Below are positions 41,725 through 50,768 of a stretch of DNA of 64,000 nt, piece after piece. A program made the position numbers and the translations under genes. The DNA comes from G965218495 sp965262785. Its GTDB lineage: Bacteria > Bacteroidota > Rhodothermia > Rhodothermales > Bin80. The notes beneath the pieces are model-generated. The model saw only the letters and a list, made by a program, of their open reading frames with translations. It ran no database searches and was not told where the DNA came from. Location of the stretch: positions 2,046,001-2,110,000 of the forward strand of contig OZ253559.1 of the NCBI GenBank assembly GCA_965262785.1. Reading direction: 5' to 3'. Every line of letters starts with the position of its first letter. Position 1 is the first letter of the stretch.

Positions 41725-43912
41725 CCCAAGTTTACCATGCACTTTTTGCAAGTCGTTTATGTTCAGGGACATACGTCACCCTTAAATATCTCTTCTGGCA
41801 CTACAATGGATTACAGTGGGACGTTTGGTACCGCCGGTCAGACGACGGTTTTCTTCGTAGAGAGGGGCTTGTAATCTATATCCAAGGCGTCATAGATCGA
41901 CCGGAGTTCGGAATCGGGCTGTGCGGTTGTGCGCACATGGAGCGTACGTCCGTCGCGGCACGGGAATACACTGGTAGTGCGCGTTTGTCGCTGGAGGATG
42001 CTTCGAAGCGTCGTCCAACTGGAGCAGAGCCCTCGGCTACGCAGGCGAGTACGGATGACCTGCACGAGCTGATACGCGATGACCGAGATGAACAGATGCC
42101 CTTCGGCGCGCAGGCCTGTCGAGTGGTAGATGGGTCGTAGGCCCAGTTCCGACTTCAGGGTTCGGAACACGGCTTCCACGTCGGTGAGCCGGATGTAGGT
42201 GCGCCACAACTCTTCGTCGGTCCAGTTCACCAAATTGCTGCGCAGGCAGTACACGCCTGGATGCGTCGCCATGGACCCCGGTAGCCGTCGCTGCTCCCAT
42301 TCAATGGTGTGCGCGCGCTTGCCGCTTTCGTCAGGCTGTACCGTGATGTCGTAATGCTGCCCTATCCCTGCGTATCGCTCCTTCAGGCGCCCGAGGCGCT
42401 CAAAAACCACGTCGAGGCGCTTATGCGTGCGCGGGCGGGAGAGCCCGTCGGACAGTTTCTTCAGGGCCTGCTCAAACGCGGCGGTCTGCCGTGCCACTAT
42501 GGCTTGCTCCTTCGCAGCCCGGGACGCAGAGTAGCAATAGAGCCGCACCTGGTCGTCCTGTTCCTGTCGGTATAGGGATAGACGCTCACCACCGGCCGTC
42601 GTAAGTGTTTGTGCTGCCTCAGGATCAAAGACCCGCCTGCGCTCCCGCGCGACCACGATGTACTGGTACTTCTGCGCCTGCAGCCATTGTATGCGATCTT
42701 CGGTCGCTATGCCCCGATCCATCACCACCAGCGCCCCGGGACCCGCCTGCAGTACCACCAGCATCTCTTCTAACGTGTGGTGCTCCCGCACATTGCCCGC
42801 GAAGACCTTGCTCTTGCGTACAAAGCCGCTCCCGTCCAGGACCAGGGCCAAGGTCAATAAGGGACAATCGCGGCGACGCTCCTTCGAGTGACCACGCTTT
42901 GCCTGGTCTATGTTGGCCCCGGTTCCCTCCAGAAATGTGTTGGTCAGATCAAAGAGCGTGACCGTTGGACGCGCAGCAAACAGATCCAGCGCCTGCGTAA
43001 AGAGGTGCTGCTCTATGGCTTGCTGATGCCGCACGAGCAGGTCGCTTGCCCGATAGAGGTGCATGGGTCCCATCGCTTCATAGGATCCGCCCACGAACTC
43101 GTCCAAGCCACTGTTGTGGTCCAGCCAACGCTTGGTGGCCCGTTCACTGCCCGGCTGCGCCAAGCGCCCGATGATGCTGCCAATGGCAGCCCGCCGCATG
43201 GAGGGGGTCATCTGCAGCCTGTCAAAGAGCGCGGGCATCTTCAACTGCTCCATAGCCCACAGCCCTACGTGCTCCACGCCCACCGTACGTGGTCGGATCG
43301 TCTTGATGGCGTTGGCATTGACCACACGCCAGTCTGCTACGACCCCGTTGTGGCCGGTAGGCTCGATCACCTCCGCGCCACGCGCCGCCAACAGGGCCGC
43401 GATGCGCTGCGCTTCGCCTTCGATGTGGGAGGACAAGTCCGGCCATAGCTCGAGCTGCCCCATCAGCACCGTCTCAATACGCTGGCACAGACATCGCCAG
43501 TGCTTCTTCTCGATCTTGAAATGTGCGCCGAGGTTCAGTAGCGTCCGTTGTCGCACCCGGTCTCCCTCCCGCTTGGCCTGACACAGCCGGAAGGTGTAGT
43601 AGCGCGTACCGTCCGCTCCGGTTCGCGTGAGAGCGCGGCGTATAAACACAGTAGTGTGCGGCGTGGTTGGGATGGCCCTGACGCCAATATAGCCACCGGT
43701 CACGGTGTATACAACCACGGGAATACGATTATGGCCCTACATTGGCGTATCGAGTTGTAAAATATTCAGAAGTGGGGGCTGGGTGGGGACAAAAGGTGAA
43801 CAATGCGCCCAAAAACAGGTCCCAGTGTGGTCGAAGTGGGGGTTCGTCCCTAACTATCCTTGTGCGACCGTCACAATTGCCCGGAATTGATAACTCAAAT
43901 GTTAAACTTGGG
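41725..43912 (-). mobile_element. IS1634-family insertion sequence, 2188 bp
   Basis: The ends are CCCAAGTTTA (41725-41734) and its exact reverse complement TAAACTTGGG (43903-43912). Allowing one mismatch, the repeat extends to about 14 bp (CCCAAGTTTANCAT). It contains one minus-strand transposase gene and is flanked by the direct repeat CTAA. The perfect duplication and an undamaged transposase point to a recent insertion. Boundaries are read from the interrupted ATPase gene, so they are exact. Confidence 0.95.
41838..43718 (-). CDS. IS1634-family DDE transposase
   Basis: 626 residues from GTG 43718; a second GTG at 43649 (VFIRRALTRTG) is a possible start closer to family norm. Catalytic region: first Asp in VTLFDLTNTFLEG, second Asp in ALVVMDRGIATEDRI, and a C-terminal block EELWRTYIRLTDVEAVFRTLKS with Y, E and K spaced as in the IS4/IS1634 signature, followed by ELGLRPIYHS and LFISVIAYQL. 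The frame is intact. Expected to catalyse cut-and-paste transposition of the surrounding element. It is transcribed against the importer operon. Confidence 0.93.
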   Translation of the reverse strand: MVVYTVTGGYIGVRAIPTTPHTTVFIRRALTRTGADGTRYYTFRLCQAKREGDRVRQRTLLNLGAHFKIEKKHWRCLCQRIETVLMGQLELWPDLSSHIEGEAQRIAALLAARGAEVIEPTGHNGVVADWRVVNANAIKTIRPRTVGVEHVGLWAMEQLKMPALFDRLQMTPSMRRAAIGSIIGRLAQPGSERATKRWLDHNSGLDEFVGGSYEAMGPMHLYRASDLLVRHQQAIEQHLFTQALDLFAARPTVTLFDLTNTFLEGTGANIDQAKRGHSKERRRDCPLLTLALVLDGSGFVRKSKVFAGNVREHHTLEEMLVVLQAGPGALVVMDRGIATEDRIQWLQAQKYQYIVVARERRRVFDPEAAQTLTTAGGERLSLYRQEQDDQVRLYCYSASRAAKEQAIVARQTAAFEQALKKLSDGLSRPRTHKRLDVVFERLGRLKERYAGIGQHYDITVQPDESGKRAHTIEWEQRRLPGSMATHPGVYCLRSNLVNWTDEELWRTYIRLTDVEAVFRTLKSELGLRPIYHSTGLRAEGHLFISVIAYQLVQVIRTRLRSRGLCSSWTTLRSILQRQTRTTSVFPCRDGRTLHVRTTAQPDSELRSIYDALDIDYKPLSTKKTVV

Positions 43913-43916
43913 CTAA
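43913..43916 (+). repeat. right copy of 4-bp target-site duplication CTAA
   Basis: Direct repeat of 41721-41724, next to the right inverted repeat TAAACTTGGG. Confidence 0.93.
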
Positions 43917-45163
43917 TTCACCAGGAGTTGAGCCTGCTACCCAACCTCAGCGTGGCTGCGAATATATTCTTGGGCCGCGAGCCGCACCGGCTAGGCTGCA
44001 TTCGGCGGCGTGCAATCGCGCAGGAGGCCACGCGCATCATTGCGCGCGTGGGCTTGGACCTGTCGCCTGAGGCCTCCGTCGCGTCGCTTCCAATAGGCCA
44101 GCGGCAGCTGCTGGAGATCGCGCGTGCCCTATCGTCCAACGCGAGGCTAATCATCATGGATGAGCCTACCTCCAGCCTGTCCGAACGCGAAGCCGACCGC
44201 CTCTTTGAGGTGATAGACGAGCTCAAGAGGGGCGGTGTTGCAATCCTCTACGTATCGCATCGTTTGCGCGAGGTCGAAGCCATCGCGGATCGGGTGGTAG
44301 TCCTCATGGACGGAGTGAACGCGGCGGAGCTTCATGACAGCGACATTTGCCGCGACACGATGGTGCGCAGCATGGTAGGCCGGGACATCAGTGGTTACCG
44401 TTCGCACAAGACAAGACGCCCGGGGGTCTGCGTGATGGAGGTGGCAGGCCTAGCGACCTTGGCGTGGCCGGACCGCGAAGTATCGCTCAGCCTCAATTGT
44501 GGCGAAATTGTGGGGCTGGCTGGCTTGGTGGGTGCGGGGCGTACCGAACTGCTGCGGGCACTCTTTGGCCTTGACCCGGCGACGCGCGGCGAGGTTCGCA
44601 TAAACGGAAGCACCATCAAGCTCGGCGCGCCGAGTGATGCGATGGATGCCGGCATCGCGCTGGTACCGGAAGACCGAGGCAGCCAGGGCCTGGTGCTCAA
44701 CATGATGGTGCAGCACAACATGAGTCTGCCATCACTGACCCAGCTTGGAACATTCGCGATAAATAGCAGATGGGAAAGCGCATTCTGCAACGATATGATC
44801 CAGCGCCTCGGCATTGATCAGGCACGCCTAAGCAGCGAGGTGCGACTGCTGTCGGGTGGCAACCAGCAGAAGGTGGTACTAGGCAAGTGGCTCCTGCTAG
44901 GCCCTCAAGTTCTTCTTTTGGATGAGCCTACGCGCGGAATTGATGTCGGGGCCAAGCAGGAAATCTATCACGAGATGGAGAAACTAGCGGATGACGGAGT
45001 GGCGATCCTCTTTGCCAGCAGCGAATTGGAAGAGATCTTGGGCATCGCAGACCGCGTCCTCGTAATGCACGAAGGGCGTTTGGCTGGCGAGTTGCCGCGG
45101 TCAGCCGTGACTGAGCAGAATATCATGCATCTCGCCACGGGACAAGGCTGTATAGCACAATGA
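43913..45163 (+). pseudogene. 3' part of sugar ABC ATPase gene
   Basis: Begins with the right CTAA copy and continues IHQELSLLPNLSVAANIFLG, the Q-loop region of the first ATPase domain, then Walker B in LIIMDEPTSSL. The second domain has a degenerate Walker A (GLVGAGRTELLRALFG) and LLSGGNQQKVVLGKWL with LLLDEPTRGIDVG, as in RbsA-type proteins. An open frame from within the element (TTG 43742) runs through in phase, but the product would lack the first Walker A. Its end overlaps the permease start (ATGA), so loss of translation here may also reduce the permease. Confidence 0.94.
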
Positions 45164-46131
45164 GAAAAATCCTTGGCATCAGCGGCGTACTGCTGGTCGT
45201 TTTTGTCTTGACGGCTGTCCTGGAGCCCAACTTCCTTTCCGCATACAACCTGCAGAACACGCTCCGGTGGACGGGTCTTTTCGGCATCATCAGCATCGGG
45301 GCCGGATTCGTGATCATCAGCGGGGGTATTGACTTGTCGGCCGGCAGCGTGGTTGGTCTGGTCGGTGTTATGGTGCCCATGCTCCTGGTGGGGCAGGGGT
45401 GGCCCGTGCTGCTTGCGTTGGCGGCGGCCTTTGGGGTCGCACTTTTGGTGGGGCTTTCGCACGGTATCCTGGTTACCAAGGTCAACCTCCAGCCGTTTGT
45501 CGTTACGCTTTGTGGGCTGTTGGTCTACCGTGGCTTGGCCCGTTGGTTTACAGGAGACCAGACACAGGGTTTTGGGATGGGCTTCGAAGGGCTCCGGCAG
45601 CTGGCAATCGGGAGGATTCCGATTACATCCTCGTTCGGTTTGCCTATCCCTTTTGTGATACTCCTGGTCCTGGCGCTAGTCAGCGCTCTCTTGCTTAACT
45701 ACACAATTTGGGGTCGGTACATAAAGGCACTTGGCCACAACGAGGAGGCGGCGCGCTTCAGTGGAATCAATACGGACCGAATGGTGATTCTGGCGTACGT
45801 CATTGGTGCACTCACGGCAGGACTCGGCGGCCTGCTTTTCTCACTGGATGTCAACTCCGTGCAGCCTGCCGCCCAGGGCAGCTTCTACGAGTTGTATGCA
45901 ATTGCGGCGGCCGTCCTTGGCGGATGCAGCCTGCGGGGTGGAGAGGGTTCCATCGCAGGGATAGTCATTGGTGCCGCGGTACTCAGGCTGTTGTACAATG
46001 CCATCAACATCTTGGGAATATCGACGCAGCTGGAATTTGCTATTATAGGCGCGGTTATACTGTGCGGCGTGACGGCAGACGAGATGGTAAAGCGCCTCGG
46101 GGTGGCACGCGCAGTCCGCAAGGCAGCATAA
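45160..46131 (+). CDS. sugar ABC transporter permease (RbsC-like)
   Basis: 323 residues, 8-10 hydrophobic helices. It matches BPD_transp_2 permeases: FLSAYNLQNTLRWTGLFGIISIGAGFVIISGGIDLSAGS in outline, the cytoplasmic EAA-like loop GRYIKALGHNEEAARFSGINTDR, and GSFYELYAIAAAVLGGCSLRGGEGS. ATG overlaps the ATPase stop (ATGA), so translation is coupled to a gene now broken by the IS. Works with the binding lipoprotein and ATPase to import a monosaccharide or polyol. Confidence 0.94.
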   Translation: MRKILGISGVLLVVFVLTAVLEPNFLSAYNLQNTLRWTGLFGIISIGAGFVIISGGIDLSAGSVVGLVGVMVPMLLVGQGWPVLLALAAAFGVALLVGLSHGILVTKVNLQPFVVTLCGLLVYRGLARWFTGDQTQGFGMGFEGLRQLAIGRIPITSSFGLPIPFVILLVLALVSALLLNYTIWGRYIKALGHNEEAARFSGINTDRMVILAYVIGALTAGLGGLLFSLDVNSVQPAAQGSFYELYAIAAAVLGGCSLRGGEGSIAGIVIGAAVLRLLYNAINILGISTQLEFAIIGAVILCGVTADEMVKRLGVARAVRKAA

Positions 46132-46149
46132 CAAACAGAATTGAGAGCC

Positions 46150-47034
46150 ATGCATCTTGCGATTCACAACTGGATGAAGGTCGAGCCCATCGACGTCACC
46201 ATCCGCCGGCTGGCCAGCTACGGCTACAAGAATCTGGAGATTCAGGGAGAGCCCTACAAGTACGACACGAAAGCGGTACGTACACTTCTCGAGTCTCAGG
46301 GCGTGGGCTGTTGGGGAAGTGTCACGCTCATGCTCGACGAAAGAAACTTGTTGGCCAAAAGCGACGAGCAGCGTGCAAAGAGTGTTACCTACGTAAAAGA
46401 CTGCATCACCATGGTGATGCAGCTTGGAGGCGAAGTGATTAGTGTGGTGCCGAGCACCGTGGGCAAGATCGTACCTGACTCCACTCCCGAAAAGGAATGG
46501 GCTTGGTGCGTTGAAGCGCTGAAGGAGTGCTATGACCATGGGCTCAAGTGCGGTGTCAAGATCGGAATTGAGCCCATTAACAGGTTTGAGACCTACTTTG
46601 TAAATCGAGGTGCCCAAGCGCTGGCACTCGCACAAGCCGTAGGCCCGGAGTGTGGCGTATGCCTTGACATTTTCCACATGAACATCGAGGAAGACGACCC
46701 GCTGGAAGCGATTCGCCAGAGCGCCGCCAGGCTTGTCAACTTCCATGTAGCGGACAACAACCGCATGGCATGCGGAATGGGCAACTTGGACTGGCCCGCG
46801 ATCGTCGCAGTGCTACGAGAAGTGGGCTACAACGGCGCGCTGTCAGTGGAATTTTGCCCGCCGCTGGACCGGACACCGGCCAATCTCTGGCCCGACAGCG
46901 TGGACGTGAACCCTGTGGGTATCACGGCTTCGGAGCGCAAATTTCTTCAGGACCATGGCAGCAGCGTGTTCAGCGCGGGATTCTACGACATGCATGTGCG
47001 CCGTTCCGCCGAGACACTTCTGCCACTGATCTGA
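46150..47034 (+). CDS. sugar phosphate isomerase/epimerase (AP-endonuclease 2 fold)
   Basis: 294 residues from ATG 46150, preceded by GAGAG; an upstream TTG at 46141 is less likely. A TIM-barrel epimerase of the D-tagatose 3-epimerase type. Metal ligands expected for the family are visible: Glu in IGIEPINRFE, Asp in CGVCLDIFHMNIEE, His in LVNFHVADNNR, and Glu in ALSVEFCPP. The FHVADNNRMACGMGNLDW segment matches ketose epimerases ('H.sen.R...G.G..dw'). Nineteen bp after the permease, it is probably the enzyme acting on the imported sugar. Substrate unknown. Confidence 0.9.
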   Translation: MHLAIHNWMKVEPIDVTIRRLASYGYKNLEIQGEPYKYDTKAVRTLLESQGVGCWGSVTLMLDERNLLAKSDEQRAKSVTYVKDCITMVMQLGGEVISVVPSTVGKIVPDSTPEKEWAWCVEALKECYDHGLKCGVKIGIEPINRFETYFVNRGAQALALAQAVGPECGVCLDIFHMNIEEDDPLEAIRQSAARLVNFHVADNNRMACGMGNLDWPAIVAVLREVGYNGALSVEFCPPLDRTPANLWPDSVDVNPVGITASERKFLQDHGSSVFSAGFYDMHVRRSAETLLPLI

Positions 47035-47125
47035 CGATGCCTGAGTCAAGCGGCGGGACCCGGTGCCACCCATCGTAGTCCCTATATGCGAGTGGGTGGA
47101 CTTGGCTGAATAGGACTTTGCGAAC

Positions 47126-47893
47126 ATGCCACTCGCCGTTACTGACAGCCCCCTTGCGGTGCCCCGATGCCCGCGGGTTGCGGTAGTCTTGGGGTCCGGG
47201 CTCGCAGAGCTGGCCAGCTTGGTGCAGGATGCGGTTGAATTCAATAGCACAAATATCCCCGGGTATCCACGTCCTACGACCGCGGGTCATGGCGGCCGCA
47301 TCGTCATTGGGGCACTTGCAGGGCGCAAGGTCGTGATTATCCAAGGCAGAGCGCACCTTTACGAAGGGTGTTCTCCGAGGCAAGCAACCTTCCCGCTTCG
47401 GCTGGCACAAGGGCTAGGCGCGCAAAGCGTTGTCATCACGTGTGGTGCCGGGGGCCTTGGCCTGCCGCCTGGTGAAATACTTTTTCTCACAGATCATATG
47501 CGGGCTGGACCAGGGCCGTCCCTGGGAGCTCAGGGTTGCGCCGTGCCGTACGACGCTACGTGGATAAGTCTTGCCCAGCGCGCCGCGGATAAGTGCGGCA
47601 TATCAACCACGCGCGGTACTATTATGTGGACCCAAGGGCCCAGCTACGAAACCAAAGCGGAAATCCGGTACTTCATGCAGCGCGGCGCACGTGCCGTCGG
47701 CATGTCTACTATTCCTGAAGTGTTGGAGGCGAAGAAATTAGGGATGCATGTTCTGGGTCTTGCGCTAGTCACCAATGCCGCGGCAGGGCTTGGGGCAACG
47801 TTGCTGTCGCACGCGGAGGTGCTGGCATGCGGGGCGCAGATGCAAACCGTTCTGAAGCGACTGCTGCCGGAGATTGTGAGAGTCGCCCCGTAG
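47126..47893 (+). CDS. purine nucleoside phosphorylase, trimeric type
   Basis: 255 residues. It cleaves inosine and guanosine with phosphate. The phosphate loop VLGSGLAEL, PTTAGHGGRIVIG, IIQGRAHLYEGCSP, the purine-site glutamate in TQGPSYETKAEIR, VGMSTIPEVLEA, and VTNAAAGLG are all as in class II phosphorylases. The start at ATG 47126 has AGGA about 9 bp upstream. It may be unrelated to the importer before it, as 91 bp with a hairpin lie between, but nucleoside use is also a possible link. Confidence 0.93.
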   Translation: MPLAVTDSPLAVPRCPRVAVVLGSGLAELASLVQDAVEFNSTNIPGYPRPTTAGHGGRIVIGALAGRKVVIIQGRAHLYEGCSPRQATFPLRLAQGLGAQSVVITCGAGGLGLPPGEILFLTDHMRAGPGPSLGAQGCAVPYDATWISLAQRAADKCGISTTRGTIMWTQGPSYETKAEIRYFMQRGARAVGMSTIPEVLEAKKLGMHVLGLALVTNAAAGLGATLLSHAEVLACGAQMQTVLKRLLPEIVRVAP

Positions 47894-47985
47894 GCAAATG
47901 ACTGCAGCTTCCTACATAGCGCGGTTGCGTTTGCAACCAGAGTTTCGCATCTTCAGGGCCTAAGGGCAAAGAAGCTACGGGCAGT

Positions 47986-48369
47986 ATGATGAACGACTCT
48001 TCCTCGGGCTCCTCAGAAGAACAGAAATACGGCGGCGCGCACGGATCCAAGCGGCGCAAAGACGGGGCCGACCGGTATCGCGACGAGGTCTATTCGAAGC
48101 GTGTCCCGGCGGGACGACGCACGTACTTTTTTGATGTAAAGCCGACTCGATCGGGCCGGGACTTTTTCATCATCGTAACGGAGAGCAAGCGTGTTGACGA
48201 AAACCGTTACGAGAAGCATAAGATTTTCCTGTACAAAGAGGATTTTGCCAAGTTCATCCGTGGGCTGAATGATACCATTCAGCACGTTCGGCGGGAGCAT
48301 CTGCCGGATTTTGAATTTCATGGTCTGCCCGAATTGGTCTTTCCGTCGTCGCAGGATGCGGACGGTTAG
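47986..48369 (+). CDS. DUF3276 (PUR-type) nucleic-acid-binding protein
   Basis: 127 residues. After a low-complexity polar N terminus, the core KRVPAGRRTYFFDVKPTRSGRDFFIIVTESKR followed by YEKHKIFLYKEDFAKFIRGLND (both in outline) is the PUR repeat of DUF3276, a family found in Bacteroidota and spirochaetes and related to the Borrelia regulator BpuR. It probably binds single-stranded DNA or RNA as a dimer. Two successive ATGs (47986, 47989) could start it. Nineteen bp separate its stop from hisD. Confidence 0.9.
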   Translation: MMNDSSSGSSEEQKYGGAHGSKRRKDGADRYRDEVYSKRVPAGRRTYFFDVKPTRSGRDFFIIVTESKRVDENRYEKHKIFLYKEDFAKFIRGLNDTIQHVRREHLPDFEFHGLPELVFPSSQDADG

Positions 48370-48387
48370 GGCGTTCAGCGCCCATCG

Positions 48388-49662
48388 ATGATCCCCATTC
48401 TTGATTACGCTGCGTGGATTAAGCGGCACTCAGCACCGCTTGACGCAGACGTAGAGGATAGTGTACGGGGCATCATAGACCAGGTGAGACGTGATGGAGA
48501 CACAGCACTCCGCGTCCTCACCGAGCGCTTTGATGGCGTTCGACTGGACGAGATCCGCGTTCCGGAGGCTGCCCTCTCAGCGGCCCACGGGCAGGCACCG
48601 TCTGAATGGCGTAGCCTGATAGAAACTGCAGCAGACAACATCCGTCGTTTCCATGTGCACCAGTGCCAGGAGTCTTGGTATATCGATGATGGCGATGGCG
48701 TCCGCCTGGGGCAGCGCATCGTTCCACTTGAGCGAGCAGGGCTGTACGTGCCGGGAGGCACGGCCGCCTATCCGTCAAGCGTGCTGATGAATGCAATTCC
48801 TGCCCAGGTGGCGGGCGTTTCTGAAATTTACCTGGTATCACCGCCAACAGAGAGTGGGCGACCTCATGCCGGCATCATGGCGGCAGCGCATGCGCTTGGT
48901 CTCACCCATGTCTATGCTATTGGTGGCGCGCAAGCGGTGGCTGCACTAGCGTATGGAACGGAAACGGTGCCGAGAGTAGACAAAATCGTAGGGCCGGGCA
49001 GCACGTTCGTCGCAACTGCCAAACGACAGGTCTACGGCTTGGTCGACATTGATTCTCTGGCGGGGCCGAGCGAAGTTGTGATTCTTGCCGACCACACTGC
49101 AAATCCGGCATGGGTTGCGTATGACCTTTTGGCCCAAGCAGAGCACGATGTTCGGGCCCGTGCCATCTTGGTCACGCCCCACTCCCACATTGCGCATGCG
49201 GTGCAACACCATGTCCAGCGGCTGGTGCCTACGAATCCGCGTCAGGACATTCTGGAAAAGGCGCTGCGCAATCATGGGGCCTGTATTGTTGCCAATGATC
49301 TGGATGAGGCCGTGTCCGTAGTCAATGAACTGGCGCCAGAGCACCTGGAGTTACTGGTAGAGGACCCGTGGGCTATCCTTGAGAGGGTGAAACATGCCGG
49401 AGCGATCTTTATGGGGCCATGGTCACCCGAGCCTGTTGGGGACTACTTTGCGGGCCCCAATCACGTGCTCCCGACAAGGGGCACTGCGCGGTACGCCTCT
49501 GCGTTGGGCGTGGATGACTTTATTCGCAAACAGAGCGTGATTGCATACACGCGGGCGCGCTTGGAGAAAACAGCAGGGGCGATTGCGGCATTTGCGCGCA
49601 GCGAAACGTTGGAGGCACACGCACGAGCGGTTGAAGTGAGGGTCAACAAAGGCATGGCATGA
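48388..49662 (+). CDS. hisD: histidinol dehydrogenase
   Basis: 424 residues. It carries out the last two oxidations of histidine synthesis. Markers are YVPGGTAAYPSSVLMNAIPA, IGGAQAVAALAYGTE, KIVGPGSTFVATAKRQV, GPSEVVILAD, the zinc ligands in LLAQAEHDVRA and FAGPNHVLPT, and NELAPEHLELL. It overlaps hisC by 4 bp (ATGA). Only hisD and hisC occur here; the other his genes must be elsewhere. Confidence 0.96.
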   Translation: MIPILDYAAWIKRHSAPLDADVEDSVRGIIDQVRRDGDTALRVLTERFDGVRLDEIRVPEAALSAAHGQAPSEWRSLIETAADNIRRFHVHQCQESWYIDDGDGVRLGQRIVPLERAGLYVPGGTAAYPSSVLMNAIPAQVAGVSEIYLVSPPTESGRPHAGIMAAAHALGLTHVYAIGGAQAVAALAYGTETVPRVDKIVGPGSTFVATAKRQVYGLVDIDSLAGPSEVVILADHTANPAWVAYDLLAQAEHDVRARAILVTPHSHIAHAVQHHVQRLVPTNPRQDILEKALRNHGACIVANDLDEAVSVVNELAPEHLELLVEDPWAILERVKHAGAIFMGPWSPEPVGDYFAGPNHVLPTRGTARYASALGVDDFIRKQSVIAYTRARLEKTAGAIAAFARSETLEAHARAVEVRVNKGMA

Positions 49663-50741
49663 TGGAATTGGCCGAGGCCATCGAACGCATACGCCCGGCC
49701 GTGCGTGCCGGGCAGGCGTATCATGTAGGCGGACCGCCACGAGCAAGGGTCAAACTCAACCAGAATGAGAGTCCGTTCGACCTACCGGACGACCTCAAGC
49801 GCGAATTGATCGAGCGCTATTGGCGCGAGCCCTTTAACCGGTATCCTACGGTGCAGCCAGTGGAGCTCAGGCGGGCACTGGCGTTGCAGGTGGACTGGGA
49901 TCCCGACGGCATTCTGGTAGGCAACGGTTCCAATGAACTTATGTCTACCGTACACCATGTGTTGGTAAGCCCCGGAACGGCAGTGGTGCTGCCACATCCG
50001 ATGTTTTCGTATTACACCCGGCTGGCGGAGCTCTATGAGTCGAAACTTGCAGTGGTGCCGCCTCGCAAGGACCTTAGCTTCGATGCCGAAGCCATCATAA
50101 GCGCAGTACGTAAGCACAATGCAGGCTTAGCGGTGCTCACCACGCCCAACAGCCCAACGGGGCTTGCGATGCCGCTGGTCGAGGTGCGCGCGATACTGGA
50201 GAGCGCTCCTGGCTTTGTGGTGGTGGACGAAGCTTACGGTGAGTTTAGTCGCGAAGAGAGCGCCTTGTCGTTGCTCGCTGAGCACCCAAACCTGCTATTG
50301 CTGCGTACTTTTTCAAAGGCATTTGGCTTGGCCGGGTTACGTCTCGGCTATCTTATCGGGTCCCCTGAAGTGATCCGTGAAATAGTGAAGGCACGTGTGC
50401 CGTTTATGGTGGACAGGCTGTCTGAGATGGCTGCATTGGCGCTCCTGGACAGGCCAGGGCTAATTCAAGAGCGCGTTGCATACCTTCGGCGGGGCACCGA
50501 CTGGCTCTTCAAAGCACTGAGCGGGATTCCCCGCGTCGAGGCTTTAGAATCGCAAACAAACTTTGTACTTTTCCGTAGCCCCATGGGCTCAGATGCGTTG
50601 ATGAGAGCTCTTATACGTCACGGAGTGCTTGTGCGCAGTTTGACCAGCTACGAGGGTTTGGCGGGTTACGTGCGCGTGAATGCAGGGACGGAGGCGGAAA
50701 ACCAAATCTTTGTTCGGGCGTTGACCAAGGTGCTGCGATAA
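49659..50741 (+). CDS. hisC: histidinol-phosphate aminotransferase
   Basis: 360 residues. A PLP class I/II aminotransferase. It shows KLNQNESPFDLP near the start, GNGSNELMS, the aromatic-Pro segment PHPMFSYYTRLAELY, TTPNSPTGLAMP, VVVDEAYGEFS, and the PLP lysine in LLRTFSKAFGLAGLRLGY. Two adjacent ATG codons (49659, 49662) could start it; the first overlaps the hisD stop. HisC acts just before HisD on the pathway, with a phosphatase step in between. Confidence 0.95.
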   Translation: MMELAEAIERIRPAVRAGQAYHVGGPPRARVKLNQNESPFDLPDDLKRELIERYWREPFNRYPTVQPVELRRALALQVDWDPDGILVGNGSNELMSTVHHVLVSPGTAVVLPHPMFSYYTRLAELYESKLAVVPPRKDLSFDAEAIISAVRKHNAGLAVLTTPNSPTGLAMPLVEVRAILESAPGFVVVDEAYGEFSREESALSLLAEHPNLLLLRTFSKAFGLAGLRLGYLIGSPEVIREIVKARVPFMVDRLSEMAALALLDRPGLIQERVAYLRRGTDWLFKALSGIPRVEALESQTNFVLFRSPMGSDALMRALIRHGVLVRSLTSYEGLAGYVRVNAGTEAENQIFVRALTKVLR

Positions 50742-50768
50742 GAGGCAGCGTTCAGCGGTGTGCACGTC

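Noticed and set aside
45841..46746. 301-residue minus-strand frame over permease and epimerase
   Set aside because: Antisense to two clear genes; no domain or start signal.
47066..47099. Hairpin CCACCCA / TGGGTGG after the epimerase gene considered as a terminator
   Set aside because: Only 7 pairs with a 20-base loop and no T-run afterwards.
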